From contig NZ_NOXG01000002.1 in the NCBI RefSeq assembly GCF_003207955.1, positions 124,001 to 188,000 on the forward strand: a stretch of 64,000 bases of DNA. The letters run 5' to 3'. Each line of letters opens with the position of its first letter. The first letter of the stretch is position 1. Made by a program: the position numbers and the translations under genes. The notes beneath the pieces were generated by a model. The model was not told the DNA's origin. It ran no database searches and worked only from the letters and a program-made list of their open reading frames with translations. Of this stretch, positions 1 through 9,206 are shown piece after piece. This DNA is from Novacetimonas pomaceti (lineage in GTDB: Bacteria; Pseudomonadota; Alphaproteobacteria; Acetobacterales; Acetobacteraceae).

Positions 1-1
1 C

Positions 2-1123
2 GTGCTGCTGCAGATGGCGGTGGTCCTGACATTCGGGGCCAAGGTTCCGGTCATCAAGCTCGGCCGTATGGCCGGGCAGTACGCAAAGCCGCGCTCCTCC
101 GACAACGAGACGCGCGATGGCGTGACGCTGCCGTCCTATCGCGGGGACAACATCAACGGCTCCGCCTTTACGGCCGAATCGCGCATTCCCGACCCGGCCC
201 GCATGGAGACCGGCTATTTCCAGTCGGCCGGCACCATGAACCTGCTGCGCGCGTTCGCGAGCGGCGGCTATGCCAACCTGCACGAGGTGCATCGCTGGAA
301 CCTTGGCTTCGTCGAACGCTCCCCCCTGGCGCAGCGTTACGGGCAGCTTGCCGAACGCATTGGCGAGACGCTGGATTTCATGGCCGCGTGCGGGCTTACG
401 ACCGCAACCACGCCCCAGCTGGACGAGACGGAGTTCTATACCTCGCACGAGGCGCTGCTGCTGGGGTATGAGCAGGCGCTGACGCGCATCGATTCGACCT
501 CGGGCGAATGGTATGACTGCTCGGCGCATTTCGTATGGATCGGGGACCGGACGCGCCAGCCCGACGGCGCGCATGTGGAATTCCTGCGCGGCGTGCGCAA
601 CCCGATCGGGATCAAGGTCGGCCCGACGACGACGATCGGCGATCTCGAACACCTGCTCGATATCCTCAACCCCACGGACGAAGCGGGGCGCATCTCGCTC
701 ATTTCGCGCATGGGGGCGGGCAAGGTGCATGACCACCTGCCGCAGCTGCTGCGCAAGGTGCAGGCGACGGGACGCACGGTCACATGGCTGTGCGATCCCA
801 TGCATGGCAATACCAGTTCGACGGCGAATGGGGTAAAGACCCGCTCGTTCGACGCCATCCTGGGGGAAATCAAGGGCTTTTTCGATGTGTTCGAGGCAGA
901 GGGCGGCGTGCCCGGCGGCGTGCATTTCGAAATGACGGGCCAGAATGTCACGGAATGCACCGGCGGGGCGCAATGCCTGACCGAAGATGACCTGGGCGAG
1001 CGGTACGAGACATTCTGCGATCCGCGCCTGAATGCCGAGCAGTCGCTGGAAATGGCGTTCCTGCTGTCGGAAGAGCTGAAGACGCGCATGAACAGGGTGC
1101 GCGCCGCCGAAGGCGAAAAGTAA
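2..1123 (+). CDS. aroG: 3-deoxy-7-phosphoheptulonate synthase, class II (5' end missing)
   Basis: Condenses phosphoenolpyruvate and erythrose 4-phosphate to DAHP, the first step of the shikimate pathway, in the cytoplasm. The reading frame is open from the window edge and the visible protein starts inside the catalytic barrel (GAKVPVIKLGRMAGQYAKPR), so an N-terminal part lies upstream. Class II (plant/actinobacterial type) hallmarks include GDNINGSAFT, TGYFQSAGT, NPIGIKVGP, WLCDPMHGNT and the late GGVHFEMTGQNVTECTGG block. The visible 373 residues cover most of the enzyme. The aroKB fusion for later shikimate steps lies 22 kb away, so these are not one operon. The symbol is used loosely; class II enzymes are also called AroH or AroF. 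Confidence 0.93.
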   Translation: MLLQMAVVLTFGAKVPVIKLGRMAGQYAKPRSSDNETRDGVTLPSYRGDNINGSAFTAESRIPDPARMETGYFQSAGTMNLLRAFASGGYANLHEVHRWNLGFVERSPLAQRYGQLAERIGETLDFMAACGLTTATTPQLDETEFYTSHEALLLGYEQALTRIDSTSGEWYDCSAHFVWIGDRTRQPDGAHVEFLRGVRNPIGIKVGPTTTIGDLEHLLDILNPTDEAGRISLISRMGAGKVHDHLPQLLRKVQATGRTVTWLCDPMHGNTSSTANGVKTRSFDAILGEIKGFFDVFEAEGGVPGGVHFEMTGQNVTECTGGAQCLTEDDLGERYETFCDPRLNAEQSLEMAFLLSEELKTRMNRVRAAEGEK

Positions 1124-1175
1124 AAGCCATGCGTGCCGCGCGGCATCCGCCATCGTGGCAGTGACGGAGGGGAAC

Positions 1176-2384
1176 ATGTCCATTCCCGGCGGGGACACAT
1201 CATCGGGGCAGGCCGCGGCAGCCCCGCTGTCGTCCTGCGACGTGCCGGATGACGCGACGATCAGGGCGCGCACCGATGCCTATTTCAACCGCACGCGCGA
1301 CATCGTCACCCATTTCGGGGACTGCACCGTCACCTATGCGCTGTTCCTGCGCCGTCCGGTCGTTTCCGCCCCACGGCTGATGGTCGATTGGCTGGAGCGC
1401 GTGGCCCGGGCGCGCGGGATGGAGGTGACGTGCGAGGTCATGTTCCCCGAGGGGACATGGGTCGGCGCGGGGGAACCGCTGGTCTATGTCACGGGGTCGT
1501 TCGCGCGGCTTGCGGATCTGGAAACGCTGCTCCTGCAGCAGCTGGGGCCGGTGTGCGTCGCCGCGCATAATGCCTACCAGATGGCGCTGGCGCTTCCGAA
1601 CGTGCGTTTCATGGCGATGGAGGCGCGGCACTGCGCCGGGTATGAAATGCAGGTCCAGATGGCCTATGGCGCATCGGTCGGCAGCCGCGCCGCGCAGGCC
1701 GAGGGCGCATTGGGGTTCATCGGGGGCGCCAACGATGCCACCGCGCCGTATTTCGATACCGCCTTCGGGCTTGGCACGATGCCGCATGCCCTGATCGGGT
1801 ATGCCGGATCGACCCTGCGCGCGGCGGAGATGTTCCATGAGGTCTATCCCGACTCCGACCTGGTCGTGCTGGTGGATTATTTCGGCCGGGAACTGACGGA
1901 CGGGCTGGAGGTGTGCCGCCGTTTTCCCGACCTTGCGGCGGCGGGACGGCTCAGCCTGCGGCTTGATACCCATGGTGGCCGTTTTCTGGAGGGGCTGGAC
2001 CCGCAGGGATCCTATGCCGCACTGGAACGCAACACGCCGGGTACGATCCGCCGCTATCGCTCGGACAGGGAACTGCGCTATCTTGTAGGGACGGGCGTGT
2101 CGGCCGCCGCCATCTGGCGCATGCGCGAGGTGCTGGATGCCGCGGGCTTCCCGCATGTGCGCATTGTCGCCTCTTCCGGATTCAGCGTGGAAAAATGCCT
2201 GACCATGGCGGATGCCCACGCGCCGGTGGACGTCATCGGCACGGGATCGTTCATTCCCGACCACTGGTCCGAAACCTATGCCACCGCGGACATTGTTGCC
2301 TATGACGGGGAACCGCGGGTAAAGGTCGGACGGGAATTCCTGCTGCGTCATGCGCATGGGCGCGATACGGCGCGTCCTTCCTGA
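1176..2384 (+). CDS. pncB: Nicotinate phosphoribosyltransferase family protein
   Basis: Likely makes nicotinate mononucleotide from nicotinate and PRPP in the NAD salvage (Preiss-Handler) pathway. The protein is 402 residues, the usual size for PncB. It has the family's N-terminal segment (ARTDAYFNRTRDIV), a middle part with LADLETLLLQQLGPVCVAAHNAY and the barrel region with RLDTHGGRFLEG and IVASSGFSVEKC. ATG 1176 is chosen because GGAGGGG sits about 5-7 nt upstream; an in-frame GTG at 1155 lacks this signal. It follows the DAHP synthase gene by about 50 bp, so co-transcription is possible. The exact substrate (nicotinate rather than nicotinamide) is a family-level inference. Confidence 0.82.
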   Translation: MSIPGGDTSSGQAAAAPLSSCDVPDDATIRARTDAYFNRTRDIVTHFGDCTVTYALFLRRPVVSAPRLMVDWLERVARARGMEVTCEVMFPEGTWVGAGEPLVYVTGSFARLADLETLLLQQLGPVCVAAHNAYQMALALPNVRFMAMEARHCAGYEMQVQMAYGASVGSRAAQAEGALGFIGGANDATAPYFDTAFGLGTMPHALIGYAGSTLRAAEMFHEVYPDSDLVVLVDYFGRELTDGLEVCRRFPDLAAAGRLSLRLDTHGGRFLEGLDPQGSYAALERNTPGTIRRYRSDRELRYLVGTGVSAAAIWRMREVLDAAGFPHVRIVASSGFSVEKCLTMADAHAPVDVIGTGSFIPDHWSETYATADIVAYDGEPRVKVGREFLLRHAHGRDTARPS

Positions 2385-2465
2385 CCCGGCGGCCCCGGGG
2401 ATGTCGCGCAGATCGTGACGTCCTTTCCCGTGGGCTCGCCCTTCATTCCAACGAAAGGCCGGATC

Positions 2466-2834
2466 GTGTCGGAAACTCTATTTGCTCCCGAAGGGGGCTG
2501 GCGTGTGCGTATCATCGACCTGTCCGGTGGCGCGGAAGACAATATCGTGGAGGAGATCGGCGGCTTTCCCGACCTGATCCACGCCAACGCCTTCGCCCGC
2601 GCCTATGTCCGCGACAGCATCGAACGCTGCCGCAGCGCCGGACTGTCGCCCAAGGAAGTGCTGCAGGCGTGGTTCGCCTATGGCGAGGATGCGGAGGTGC
2701 TGGAATCCGGGGAAAATGGCTGGCGTTCAGCCAACGAACTGGATGATTTCGCCGCCCATCGCGCATCGGAAATGGAACGCGACTGGCGTGCGCTCGACCC
2801 GCGCCGTGCGGACGACGAGGACGAGGTGGAGTGA
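2466..2834 (+). CDS. Small conserved-looking protein of unknown function
   Basis: A 122-residue acidic, soluble protein with no signal peptide or membrane segment. I do not recognise a named domain. The sequence has normal codon texture for this genome, a hydrophobic/charged beta-like start (GWRVRIIDLSGG) and a helical middle (NAFARAYVRDSIERCR) followed by a highly acidic tail. GTG 2466 is preferred because AAAGG lies 7 nt upstream; GTG 2415 would add 17 residues but has no ribosome site. It lies between pncB and gltX on the same strand, 73 bp before gltX, and may be co-transcribed with them. No function is proposed. Confidence 0.65.
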   Translation: MSETLFAPEGGWRVRIIDLSGGAEDNIVEEIGGFPDLIHANAFARAYVRDSIERCRSAGLSPKEVLQAWFAYGEDAEVLESGENGWRSANELDDFAAHRASEMERDWRALDPRRADDEDEVE

Positions 2835-2907
2835 CCCCATCCGGATGGGCGTCGGATGACGCATCTGGTGACTGGTTTTTCTGGCGCGATCACCGCATAA
2901 AGGGCGC

Positions 2908-4242
2908 ATGAAACTCCGTTTTGCGCCCAGTCCGACCGGACTGATCCATGTTGGCAACGCCCGGCAGGCGATCGCCAACGCCCTGTATGCCCGCCATTAT
3001 GGCGGCCGGTTCCTTCTGCGTATCGACGATACGGACGTGGCCCGTTCAAAGGAGGAATACGTCACGGCATTGCAGGCGGACCTGCAATGGCTGGGCATCG
3101 AATGGGACGAATTCGTGCGCCAGTCGGACCGGCTGGACCGCTATGCGCTGGCGATGGAACACCTCAAGTCCACCGGACGGCTGTATCCGTGTTTCGAGAG
3201 CGAGCAGGAGCTTGCCTCCAAGCGCGAGGCACGGATTCGCGCGCGCAAGCCGCCGATCTATGACCGCGCCATGCTGAAACTGACACCGCAGCAGCGCGCG
3301 CAGGCCGAAGCCAACGGCAAGGTGCCTTACTGGCGTTTCCGCCTGTCGGACCGCACGGTGCGCTGGGACGACATGGTCATGGGCGAAAGCCGGGTCAAGC
3401 TGACGGCGATTTCGGATCCCGTGCTGGTGCGTGCTGACGGGACGGTGCTGTACACGCTGGCCTCCGTCGTTGATGATATCGAAACCGGCATCACCCACGT
3501 CGTGCGTGGCGAGGATCACCTGACCAATACCGGCGTGCAGATCGACATCGCCACGGCGCTGGGCGCGGCACCGGATCGTTTCCGATTCGCGCATCTGCCG
3601 CTCCTGCTTGATGAAGGGGGTGGCAAGCTGTCGAAGCGTTTCGATGGGCTGTCGCTGCGCTCCCTGCGGCAGGACGGGATCGAACCGACCGCCATCGTCT
3701 CCTACCTCGCGCGGCTGGGCAGCGCGGACGACCCCGAACCCATGTCCTTTGCCGACCAGGCGGCGGCTTACGATCTGTCGCGTGTCTCGCGCTCCGCCGC
3801 GCGGTTCGACATGCGTCAGCTGCTGGGCCTGAACCGTCGCATCATGCACACCATGTCGTTCGAGGAGGTGCGCCCGCGCCTGCCCGAGGGCGCGACGGAG
3901 GCCTTCTGGCTGGCGGTGCGCGGCAATGTGGACATGATCGGCGAGCTGCGTCACTGGTGGGACGTGGTGGCCGGGTCCATTGTCCCCCCCGTCATGGAGG
4001 CGCAGGACCGTGACTACCTGCTCAGGGCCGTGGACCTGCTGCCTGCGGAGCCGTGGAATGCCGAGACGTGGAAATCCTGGACCACCGCCCTGAAGGAGGC
4101 AACGGGACGCACGGGCAAGGCCCTGTTCCATCCCCTGCGCCTTGCCCTGACGGGCGAGGAAAAGGGGCCGGAGATGCGCGACCTGCTGCCGCTGATGGGA
4201 TATGACCGCGTGGCCGGGCGCCTGCGGATCGCGGCGCGGTAG
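2908..4242 (+). CDS. gltX: Glutamyl-tRNA synthetase
   Basis: Class I aminoacyl-tRNA synthetase that charges tRNA-Glu (in many alphaproteobacteria also tRNA-Gln, later amidated by GatCAB). The protein is 444 residues. The HIGH-type signature appears as FAPSPTGLIHVGNAR at the N-terminus, and the KMSKS loop appears as KLSKR near residue 243, after the LLLDEGGG segment. The middle part contains VVRGEDHLTNT. Alphaproteobacteria often carry two gltX genes with different tRNA specificities, and only this one is visible here. AAAGGG precedes the ATG. The gene ends against a palindromic repeat that separates it from the convergent trmJ. Confidence 0.95.
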   Translation: MKLRFAPSPTGLIHVGNARQAIANALYARHYGGRFLLRIDDTDVARSKEEYVTALQADLQWLGIEWDEFVRQSDRLDRYALAMEHLKSTGRLYPCFESEQELASKREARIRARKPPIYDRAMLKLTPQQRAQAEANGKVPYWRFRLSDRTVRWDDMVMGESRVKLTAISDPVLVRADGTVLYTLASVVDDIETGITHVVRGEDHLTNTGVQIDIATALGAAPDRFRFAHLPLLLDEGGGKLSKRFDGLSLRSLRQDGIEPTAIVSYLARLGSADDPEPMSFADQAAAYDLSRVSRSAARFDMRQLLGLNRRIMHTMSFEEVRPRLPEGATEAFWLAVRGNVDMIGELRHWWDVVAGSIVPPVMEAQDRDYLLRAVDLLPAEPWNAETWKSWTTALKEATGRTGKALFHPLRLALTGEEKGPEMRDLLPLMGYDRVAGRLRIAAR

Positions 4243-4260
4243 AAGGGGAAGGCATCAGGA

Positions 4261-4340
4261 AAAAGTTTCTGGGTGCCGCCTTTTTTCAAAAATGCGGCGT
4301 CTTTCGAAGCTTTTTGAAAAAAGCTTCACCAAAAACTTTT
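4261..4340. repeat. Y-shaped palindromic intergenic element, copy 1 (putative bidirectional terminator)
   Basis: Outer arms AAAAGTTTCTGGGTG (4261-4275) and CACCAAAAACTTTT (4327-4340) are near-complementary. They enclose two hairpins: GCCGC/GCGGC (4275-4298) around T- and A-runs, and GAAGCTTTTT/AAAAAAGCTTC (4306-4327). The T and A runs in the loops would give T-tracts on both strands. It fills the gap between convergent gltX and trmJ. Related copies are at 11491-11568 (inverted) and 27467-27548. Confidence 0.85.
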
Positions 4341-4373
4341 ATTACTTTTCAATAGGTTATTCACGGCAGCCAC

Positions 4374-5150
4374 TTACTGCTGCCGTGCCTTGCGCCCGCG
4401 CGCCAGTTCGGTCACCACGCCGTGGAGGGTGCGCAGTTCCTGTTCCGTCACCTCGCCGCGCAGGAAGAAATGGCGCAGGTTGCGTACCATGCCGGGGCGC
4501 TTCTGCTCGTTACGCAGGAATCCGCATTCATCAAGGTCACCGATCAGGTGGCGCATGAAATTGTCCAGCTCCCCCTTGGTCGCGACATGGGTTTCGTTGG
4601 TCATCAGGGTGCGCGGCGGGGTCGTGTCTTCGGTCATCCACCATTCATAGGCCATGATCATCACGGCCTGCGCCAGGTTGAGCGACATGAACGCGGGATT
4701 GAGGGGATAGCGGATCAGCGCATCGGCGCGGGCCATGTCCTCGTTATCCAGTCCCGCGCGTTCCGGTCCGAACAGCAGCCCTGTGCGCAGTCCCCGTTGC
4801 GATATGGCACGCAGTTCGGCCGCCCCGCCCCGCGCGGTCATGACCGGCTTGACGATATGGCGTGGACGCGGACAGGTGGCAAAGACATGGTGCAGGTCGG
4901 CCACCGCGTCATCGACCGTTTCATGTACGGTCGCGGATTCAAGGATGCGGTCCGCCCCCGATGCCGCCCGCCATGCCCGCTCCTGCGGCCAGCCGTCGCG
5001 TGGCGCGACAAGGCGCATGTGAAACAGGCCGCCATTGGCCATCGCGCGCGCGGTGGTGCCGATATTTTCGGCCATCTGCGGGCGGACAAGGATGACAACC
5101 GGACTGTTGCCGATGGGGCCGATATCCGCCCCGCCATCACGTCCGGTCAT
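4374..5150 (-). CDS. trmJ: tRNA (cytidine/uridine-2'-O-)-methyltransferase, SPOUT family
   Basis: A SpoU/TrmJ-type enzyme that methylates a ribose 2'-OH in tRNA, in many bacteria at position 32. The 258 residues contain the SPOUT start PVVILVRPQMAENIGTTARAM and the C-terminal knot with LLFGPERAGLDNEDM and FMSLNLAQAVMIMAYE, which bind S-adenosylmethionine. The start at 5150 forms an ATGA overlap with the cysS stop codon, and GGAGGAAGG inside the last cysS codons is an excellent ribosome site. A start at 5162 would add four residues but places that site inside the gene. It is therefore translationally coupled to cysS, pairing tRNA charging with tRNA modification. Confidence 0.9.
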   Translation of the reverse strand: MTGRDGGADIGPIGNSPVVILVRPQMAENIGTTARAMANGGLFHMRLVAPRDGWPQERAWRAASGADRILESATVHETVDDAVADLHHVFATCPRPRHIVKPVMTARGGAAELRAISQRGLRTGLLFGPERAGLDNEDMARADALIRYPLNPAFMSLNLAQAVMIMAYEWWMTEDTTPPRTLMTNETHVATKGELDNFMRHLIGDLDECGFLRNEQKRPGMVRNLRHFFLRGEVTEQELRTLHGVVTELARGRKARQQ

Positions 5151-6514
5151 GCCTTCCTCCATGTCGTACCGGATGGCCCATCCTCCAGCACGATGCCCTG
5201 TTGCGCCAGTTCCTCGCGGATGGCGTCGGCGCGGGCGAAATCACGCGCCCTGCGTGCCGCCAGCCGTTCATCGATCAGGGCCTGTATCTCTTTTTCGTCA
5301 ACGTTCGCATCGCTGCGGAACCATACGTCGGGCGTGCTGCCCAGCAGCCCGATCAGCCGTCCGGAGGCATGAAGTTCCCGTGCCGCCTGCACGTCCCCCG
5401 CCAGCGCCCGATCGGCCATCGCATGCATTTCCGCCAGCGCGCGGGGGGTATTGAGGTCGTCGCACAAAGCCTGCACGAAGCCCAAGGGCGGGGGCGTGTC
5501 CGCCGCATCGCCATCGGGCAGCGTCTCCAGCGCGCGATAGAACCGGTCGAGCGTCTGGCGCGCGTCATCCAGCCCGTCGCGCGTGAAGTTCAGGACGGAG
5601 CGGTACTGCGCGCGCAGCAGCAGAAGGCGCAGCGCCTCTGCCGGGGTATCGCGCAGCACGTCGCGCACGGTCAGGAAGTTGCCGAGGGATTTCGACATCT
5701 TCTCCCCATCCACCAGCAGCATCGCGTTATGCACCCAGTGGTTGGCGAAACGTCCGTGCGGATGGCAGCACATGCTCTGCGCGCGTTCATTCTCATGATG
5801 GGGGAACAGCAGGTCCGACCCGCCGCCATGGATGTCGAAGCTTTCGCCAAGGTAGTGATACGACATGGCCGAACATTCGATATGCCAGCCCGGGCGTCCC
5901 CGGCCCCATGGGCTGTCCCATCCCGGCGTGTCCGCGTCGGAGGGCTTCCACAGCACGAAATCGCCCGGCGCGCGCTTGTAATCCGCGACCTCCACCCGTG
6001 CGCCGGCCATCAGCTCATCCGCGCTGCGGCCCGACAGTTCACCGTAATCGGGATAGTCCGCGACGGAGAACAGGACATGGCCCCCCGCCTCATACGCGTG
6101 GCCATTGTCGATCAGTTCGCGGATCATGCGCTGCATCTGCTCGATATGGTGGGTGGCGCGGGGTTCGATGTCGGGTGGCAGGATGGCGACGGCGGCAAGG
6201 TCTTCGTGGAAATCACGGATGGTCCGCGCCGTCAGGGCGGAAATCGGTTCGTTGTTTTCGCGCGCGCGGGCGTTGATCTTGTCATCCACGTCCGTGATGT
6301 TGCGGACATAGGTGACGCGCGGATACAGGTGGCGCAGCAGGCGCACCAGCACGTCCGCCGTGACCATCGCGCGCAGGTTGCCGATATGCGCAAGGTCATA
6401 GACGGTCGGCCCGCAGTAATAGACACGGACATTTTCAGGGTCGAGCGGCGTGAACGCAACCGTCTTGCGGCTTTTGCTGTCATGCAGGCTCAGGCGGGGC
6501 ATTGTGTCGGACAT
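5147..6514 (-). CDS. cysS: Cysteinyl-tRNA synthetase
   Basis: Class I synthetase charging tRNA-Cys. The protein is 455 residues, close to the E. coli length. The N-terminal nucleotide fold carries YYCGPTVYDLAHIGNLR (the HIGH signature plus a zinc-ligand Cys), and the KMSKSLGNF loop lies near residue 273. The zinc and adenylate site segment WHIECSAMS and the HHENERAQS segment are present. The C-terminal helical anticodon region is intact. The gene overlaps the downstream trmJ start by 4 nt. The upstream neighbour prfC is also on the minus strand with about 78 bp between them. Confidence 0.97.
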   Translation of the reverse strand: MSDTMPRLSLHDSKSRKTVAFTPLDPENVRVYYCGPTVYDLAHIGNLRAMVTADVLVRLLRHLYPRVTYVRNITDVDDKINARARENNEPISALTARTIRDFHEDLAAVAILPPDIEPRATHHIEQMQRMIRELIDNGHAYEAGGHVLFSVADYPDYGELSGRSADELMAGARVEVADYKRAPGDFVLWKPSDADTPGWDSPWGRGRPGWHIECSAMSYHYLGESFDIHGGGSDLLFPHHENERAQSMCCHPHGRFANHWVHNAMLLVDGEKMSKSLGNFLTVRDVLRDTPAEALRLLLLRAQYRSVLNFTRDGLDDARQTLDRFYRALETLPDGDAADTPPPLGFVQALCDDLNTPRALAEMHAMADRALAGDVQAARELHASGRLIGLLGSTPDVWFRSDANVDEKEIQALIDERLAARRARDFARADAIREELAQQGIVLEDGPSGTTWRKA

Positions 6515-6592
6515 GATGCGCCTAGATGCGCCAGACAGCGGGCCTGACGCAATACTCTTGTGGGGTGGAAAACGGGACGGTGGTGCGCGGCC

Positions 6593-8182
6593 TCAGCCGA
6601 TTTCCTGCCCGATCTGCTTGATGTCGTGGAAGGCAAGCTCGGGCTGGCCTTCCGCCGTGCGCCGCATCATGAACGCGGAGGAGGCGAGGAAGACCGGATC
6701 GCCATCGATATCATCGGCCATGGCGCTGCGGTTGACGCTGCAGAACGTCTCCAGCCGGTCGCGCGGGCCGGTGACCCAGCGGGCAAGGTTGTAGGGCGTC
6801 GATTCGAAGCCGATCGACACGCCGTATTCCCCCTTCAGCCGGGACTGCAGCACATCCAGCTGCAGCGTGCCGACCACACCGACGATCGGGGGGGAACCGT
6901 CCTGCGGGCGGAACAGCTGCACCACCCCTTCCTCGGCCAGTTCGGTCAGGGCCTGGCGCAGCTTCTTGGCCTTCATCGCGTCATCAAGGCGCACGCGGCG
7001 CAGGATTTCAGGCGCGAAGTAGGGCACGCCGGTAAAGCGCAGGTCCTCGCCTTCCGTCAGGGTATCGCCAATGCGCAGGGTGCCGTGGTTGGGGATGCCC
7101 ACCACGTCGCCGGCAAAGGCTTCCTCGGCCAGCTGCCGGTCGCGCGCGAAGAAGAACTGTGGCGTGTGCAGGGCGAACTGCTTGCCGATGCGCACATGCT
7201 TGAGGCGCATGCCGCGCTGCAGCTTGCCCGAACAGATGCGCGCGAACGCCATGCGGTCGCGGTGGTTGGGGTCCATGTTCGCCTGGATCTTGAACACCAG
7301 CGCGGTCATCGCTTCCTCGTCCGCGTGGACGTTGCGGGTTTCGGTCGCCTGGTCGCGTGGCGGCGGCCCGAACGACGCCAGCGCGTCGAGCAGGTCGGTC
7401 ACGCCGATTTCCTTCATCGCGCTGCCGAAGAACACGGGGGTAAGGTGGCCCGCGTTGAAGCTTTCGCGGTCGAATTCCGGCAGCGCCGCCTGCGCCAGTT
7501 CCAGCTCTTCAGCCAGCTGGATCATGCGCGGGTCCGACTGCTCCAGCTTTTCGGTCGTGTGCAGCTCGCGGCGGTACAGGTCATAGGTGCCGACGAATTT
7601 CGCCGCCCGTCCCACCGGCCATGTCGCGGGCGAGGTATCGAGCGCCAGCGAGGACGAGATTTCGTCAAGCAGCGCGAACGGGTCCTGCGCCTCGCGGTCC
7701 ATCTTGTTGATGAAGGTGACGATGGGAATGTCGCGCAGGCGGCAGATCTCGAACAGTTTGCGCGTGCGCGCCTCGATCCCCTTGGCCGCGTCGATCACCA
7801 TCACCGCCGCGTCCACCGCCGTCAGCGTGCGGTAGGTGTCTTCGGAAAAGTCCTCATGGCCCGGCGTGTCGAGCAGGTTGAAGATGCAGTCGCCATATTC
7901 GAACGTCATGACCGAGGTCACGACCGAAATGCCGCGATCGCGCTCGATCCCCATCCAGTCCGAACGCGTGCGCCGCCGTTCGCCCTTGGCCCGCACGTTG
8001 CCCGCCATCTGGATCGCGCCGCCCGCGCGCAGGATGCGTTCGGTCAGCGTGGTCTTGCCCGCGTCGGGGTGGGAGATGATGGCGAATGTCCGCCGCCGTG
8101 CGATTTCGTGCGCGATGGTGCCGGGCGCGGCAGGCGTGGTGGCGTCGGACGTGGTGTCGGTGTCGGGGGCAGCGGCGTTCAT
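6593..8182 (-). CDS. prfC: Peptide chain release factor 3 (GTPase)
   Basis: RF3 is a translational GTPase that recycles RF1/RF2 from the ribosome after termination. The G1 motif appears as SHPDAGKTTLTE, followed by the switch region (DRGISVVTSVMTFEY), DTPGHEDFSEDTY and NKMDRE. Domain II and the RF3-specific C-terminal domain follow. From ATG 8182 the protein is 529 residues, the same as E. coli RF3. ATG 8188 would add two residues, and the GAAGG at about 8190-8195 is better spaced for 8182. Longer upstream in-frame extensions are Arg/Ala-rich and unlike the family, so they were not used. Confidence 0.95.
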   Translation of the reverse strand: MNAAAPDTDTTSDATTPAAPGTIAHEIARRRTFAIISHPDAGKTTLTERILRAGGAIQMAGNVRAKGERRRTRSDWMGIERDRGISVVTSVMTFEYGDCIFNLLDTPGHEDFSEDTYRTLTAVDAAVMVIDAAKGIEARTRKLFEICRLRDIPIVTFINKMDREAQDPFALLDEISSSLALDTSPATWPVGRAAKFVGTYDLYRRELHTTEKLEQSDPRMIQLAEELELAQAALPEFDRESFNAGHLTPVFFGSAMKEIGVTDLLDALASFGPPPRDQATETRNVHADEEAMTALVFKIQANMDPNHRDRMAFARICSGKLQRGMRLKHVRIGKQFALHTPQFFFARDRQLAEEAFAGDVVGIPNHGTLRIGDTLTEGEDLRFTGVPYFAPEILRRVRLDDAMKAKKLRQALTELAEEGVVQLFRPQDGSPPIVGVVGTLQLDVLQSRLKGEYGVSIGFESTPYNLARWVTGPRDRLETFCSVNRSAMADDIDGDPVFLASSAFMMRRTAEGQPELAFHDIKQIGQEIG

Positions 8183-8333
8183 GTGCATATACCTTCGTGC
8201 GTCGCGCCATGCGACGGCACGACAGGGGCGCGCGCCACACGGGCGCGCACGGCGGGCCACAGGATACCGGGGCAGGGCATGGCGGGCCAGCATGTCGTGG
8301 GCCGCGAAGAAACGGGACCCCACAAACACGTAC

Positions 8334-8365
8334 GCCGGACGTGGAGGCAATGCCCCACGCCCGGC
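8334..8365 (-). terminator. Hairpin after rpsD, possible terminator
   Basis: Imperfect long stem GCCGGACGTGGAGGCA / TGCCCCACGCCCGGC, about 28 nt past the rpsD stop codon on the minus strand. The following T-tract is weak (GTGTTTGT), so it may be only a partial terminator between rpsD and prfC. Confidence 0.4.
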
Positions 8366-8393
8366 GCCATGACAGCCCGGTTCCGGGTGTGGA

Positions 8394-9011
8394 TCAGCGA
8401 GAGTAGAATTCGATGACCAGGTTCGGTTCCATCTGGACCGGATACGGAACGTCCGACAGCTTTGCCGTGCGCAGGAAGGTGCCCTTCATCTGGCGATGGT
8501 CGACTTCCATGTATTCCGGCACGTCGCGTTCACCGCTCTGCGCCGCGTCGAGCACGATCGCCAGCTGCTTGGACTTTTCGCGCACTTCGATCACGTCGCC
8601 ATCACGCACCAGATAGGACGGGATGTTGACCTTGCGGCCGTTGACCATGACGTGGCCGTGGCTGATGAACTGACGCGCGGCGAAGGGGGTGATCGCGAAT
8701 TTCATGCGATAGACCACCGCGTCCAGGCGGCGTTCCAGCAGGTCGATCAGGTTTTCGGACGTATCGCCCTTGCGACGGACGGCTTCGTCATAATACTTGC
8801 GGAACTGCTTTTCGCCGATGTTGCCGTAATAGCCCTTGAGCTTCTGCTTCGCCATCAGCTGGATGGAGAAGTCCGACGGCTTCTGCTTGCGGCGCTGGCC
8901 ATGCTGGCCGGGGCCGTATTCGCGCTTGTTGACCGGGGACTTCGCGCGGCCCCACAGGTTGACGCCAAGGCGGCGGTTGATCTTGTACTTGCTCTCAAGG
9001 CGCTTGCTCAT
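8394..9011 (-). CDS. rpsD: 30S ribosomal protein S4
   Basis: Primary 16S rRNA-binding protein that starts 30S assembly; in E. coli it also represses its own operon. The 205 residues match the family, from MSKRLESKYKINRRLGVNLWG through the S4 RNA-binding domain (LERRLDAVVYRMKFAITPFAARQ, HGHVMVNGRKVNIPSY) to the end NLVIEFYSR. Here rpsD stands alone rather than in the alpha operon with rpsM, rpsK and rpoA, as is common in Alphaproteobacteria. A consensus-like promoter lies at 9207-9235, which leaves a leader of roughly 190 nt that includes a stable hairpin. Confidence 0.98.
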   Translation of the reverse strand: MSKRLESKYKINRRLGVNLWGRAKSPVNKREYGPGQHGQRRKQKPSDFSIQLMAKQKLKGYYGNIGEKQFRKYYDEAVRRKGDTSENLIDLLERRLDAVVYRMKFAITPFAARQFISHGHVMVNGRKVNIPSYLVRDGDVIEVREKSKQLAIVLDAAQSGERDVPEYMEVDHRQMKGTFLRTAKLSDVPYPVQMEPNLVIEFYSR

Positions 9012-9091
9012 TGCGCGCTCTCTTTCTTCGTCTGCATGGCGCGATGTCTGGCATGGGCCATGAACACCGCGTCATGGTGTGGCACCGGTAG

Positions 9092-9114
9092 GTCCTGTTC
9101 CCCATGAACAGGAC
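9092..9114 (-). promoter_or_regulatory. Hairpin in the rpsD leader
   Basis: Perfect 9-bp stem GTCCTGTTC / GAACAGGAC with a 5-nt loop, located about 80-100 nt upstream of the rpsD start and inside the predicted transcript. It could be part of an S4 autoregulatory leader; this is inference from position only. Confidence 0.4.
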
Positions 9115-9206
9115 GGGCGCGTCCCGCATTAACCGGCGCCGGGGGAGCAATCACCCCTTCATCACATGGCGCCAGCCGGTCCGTCCGCGTTCCCGGCAGT
9201 CGGGCG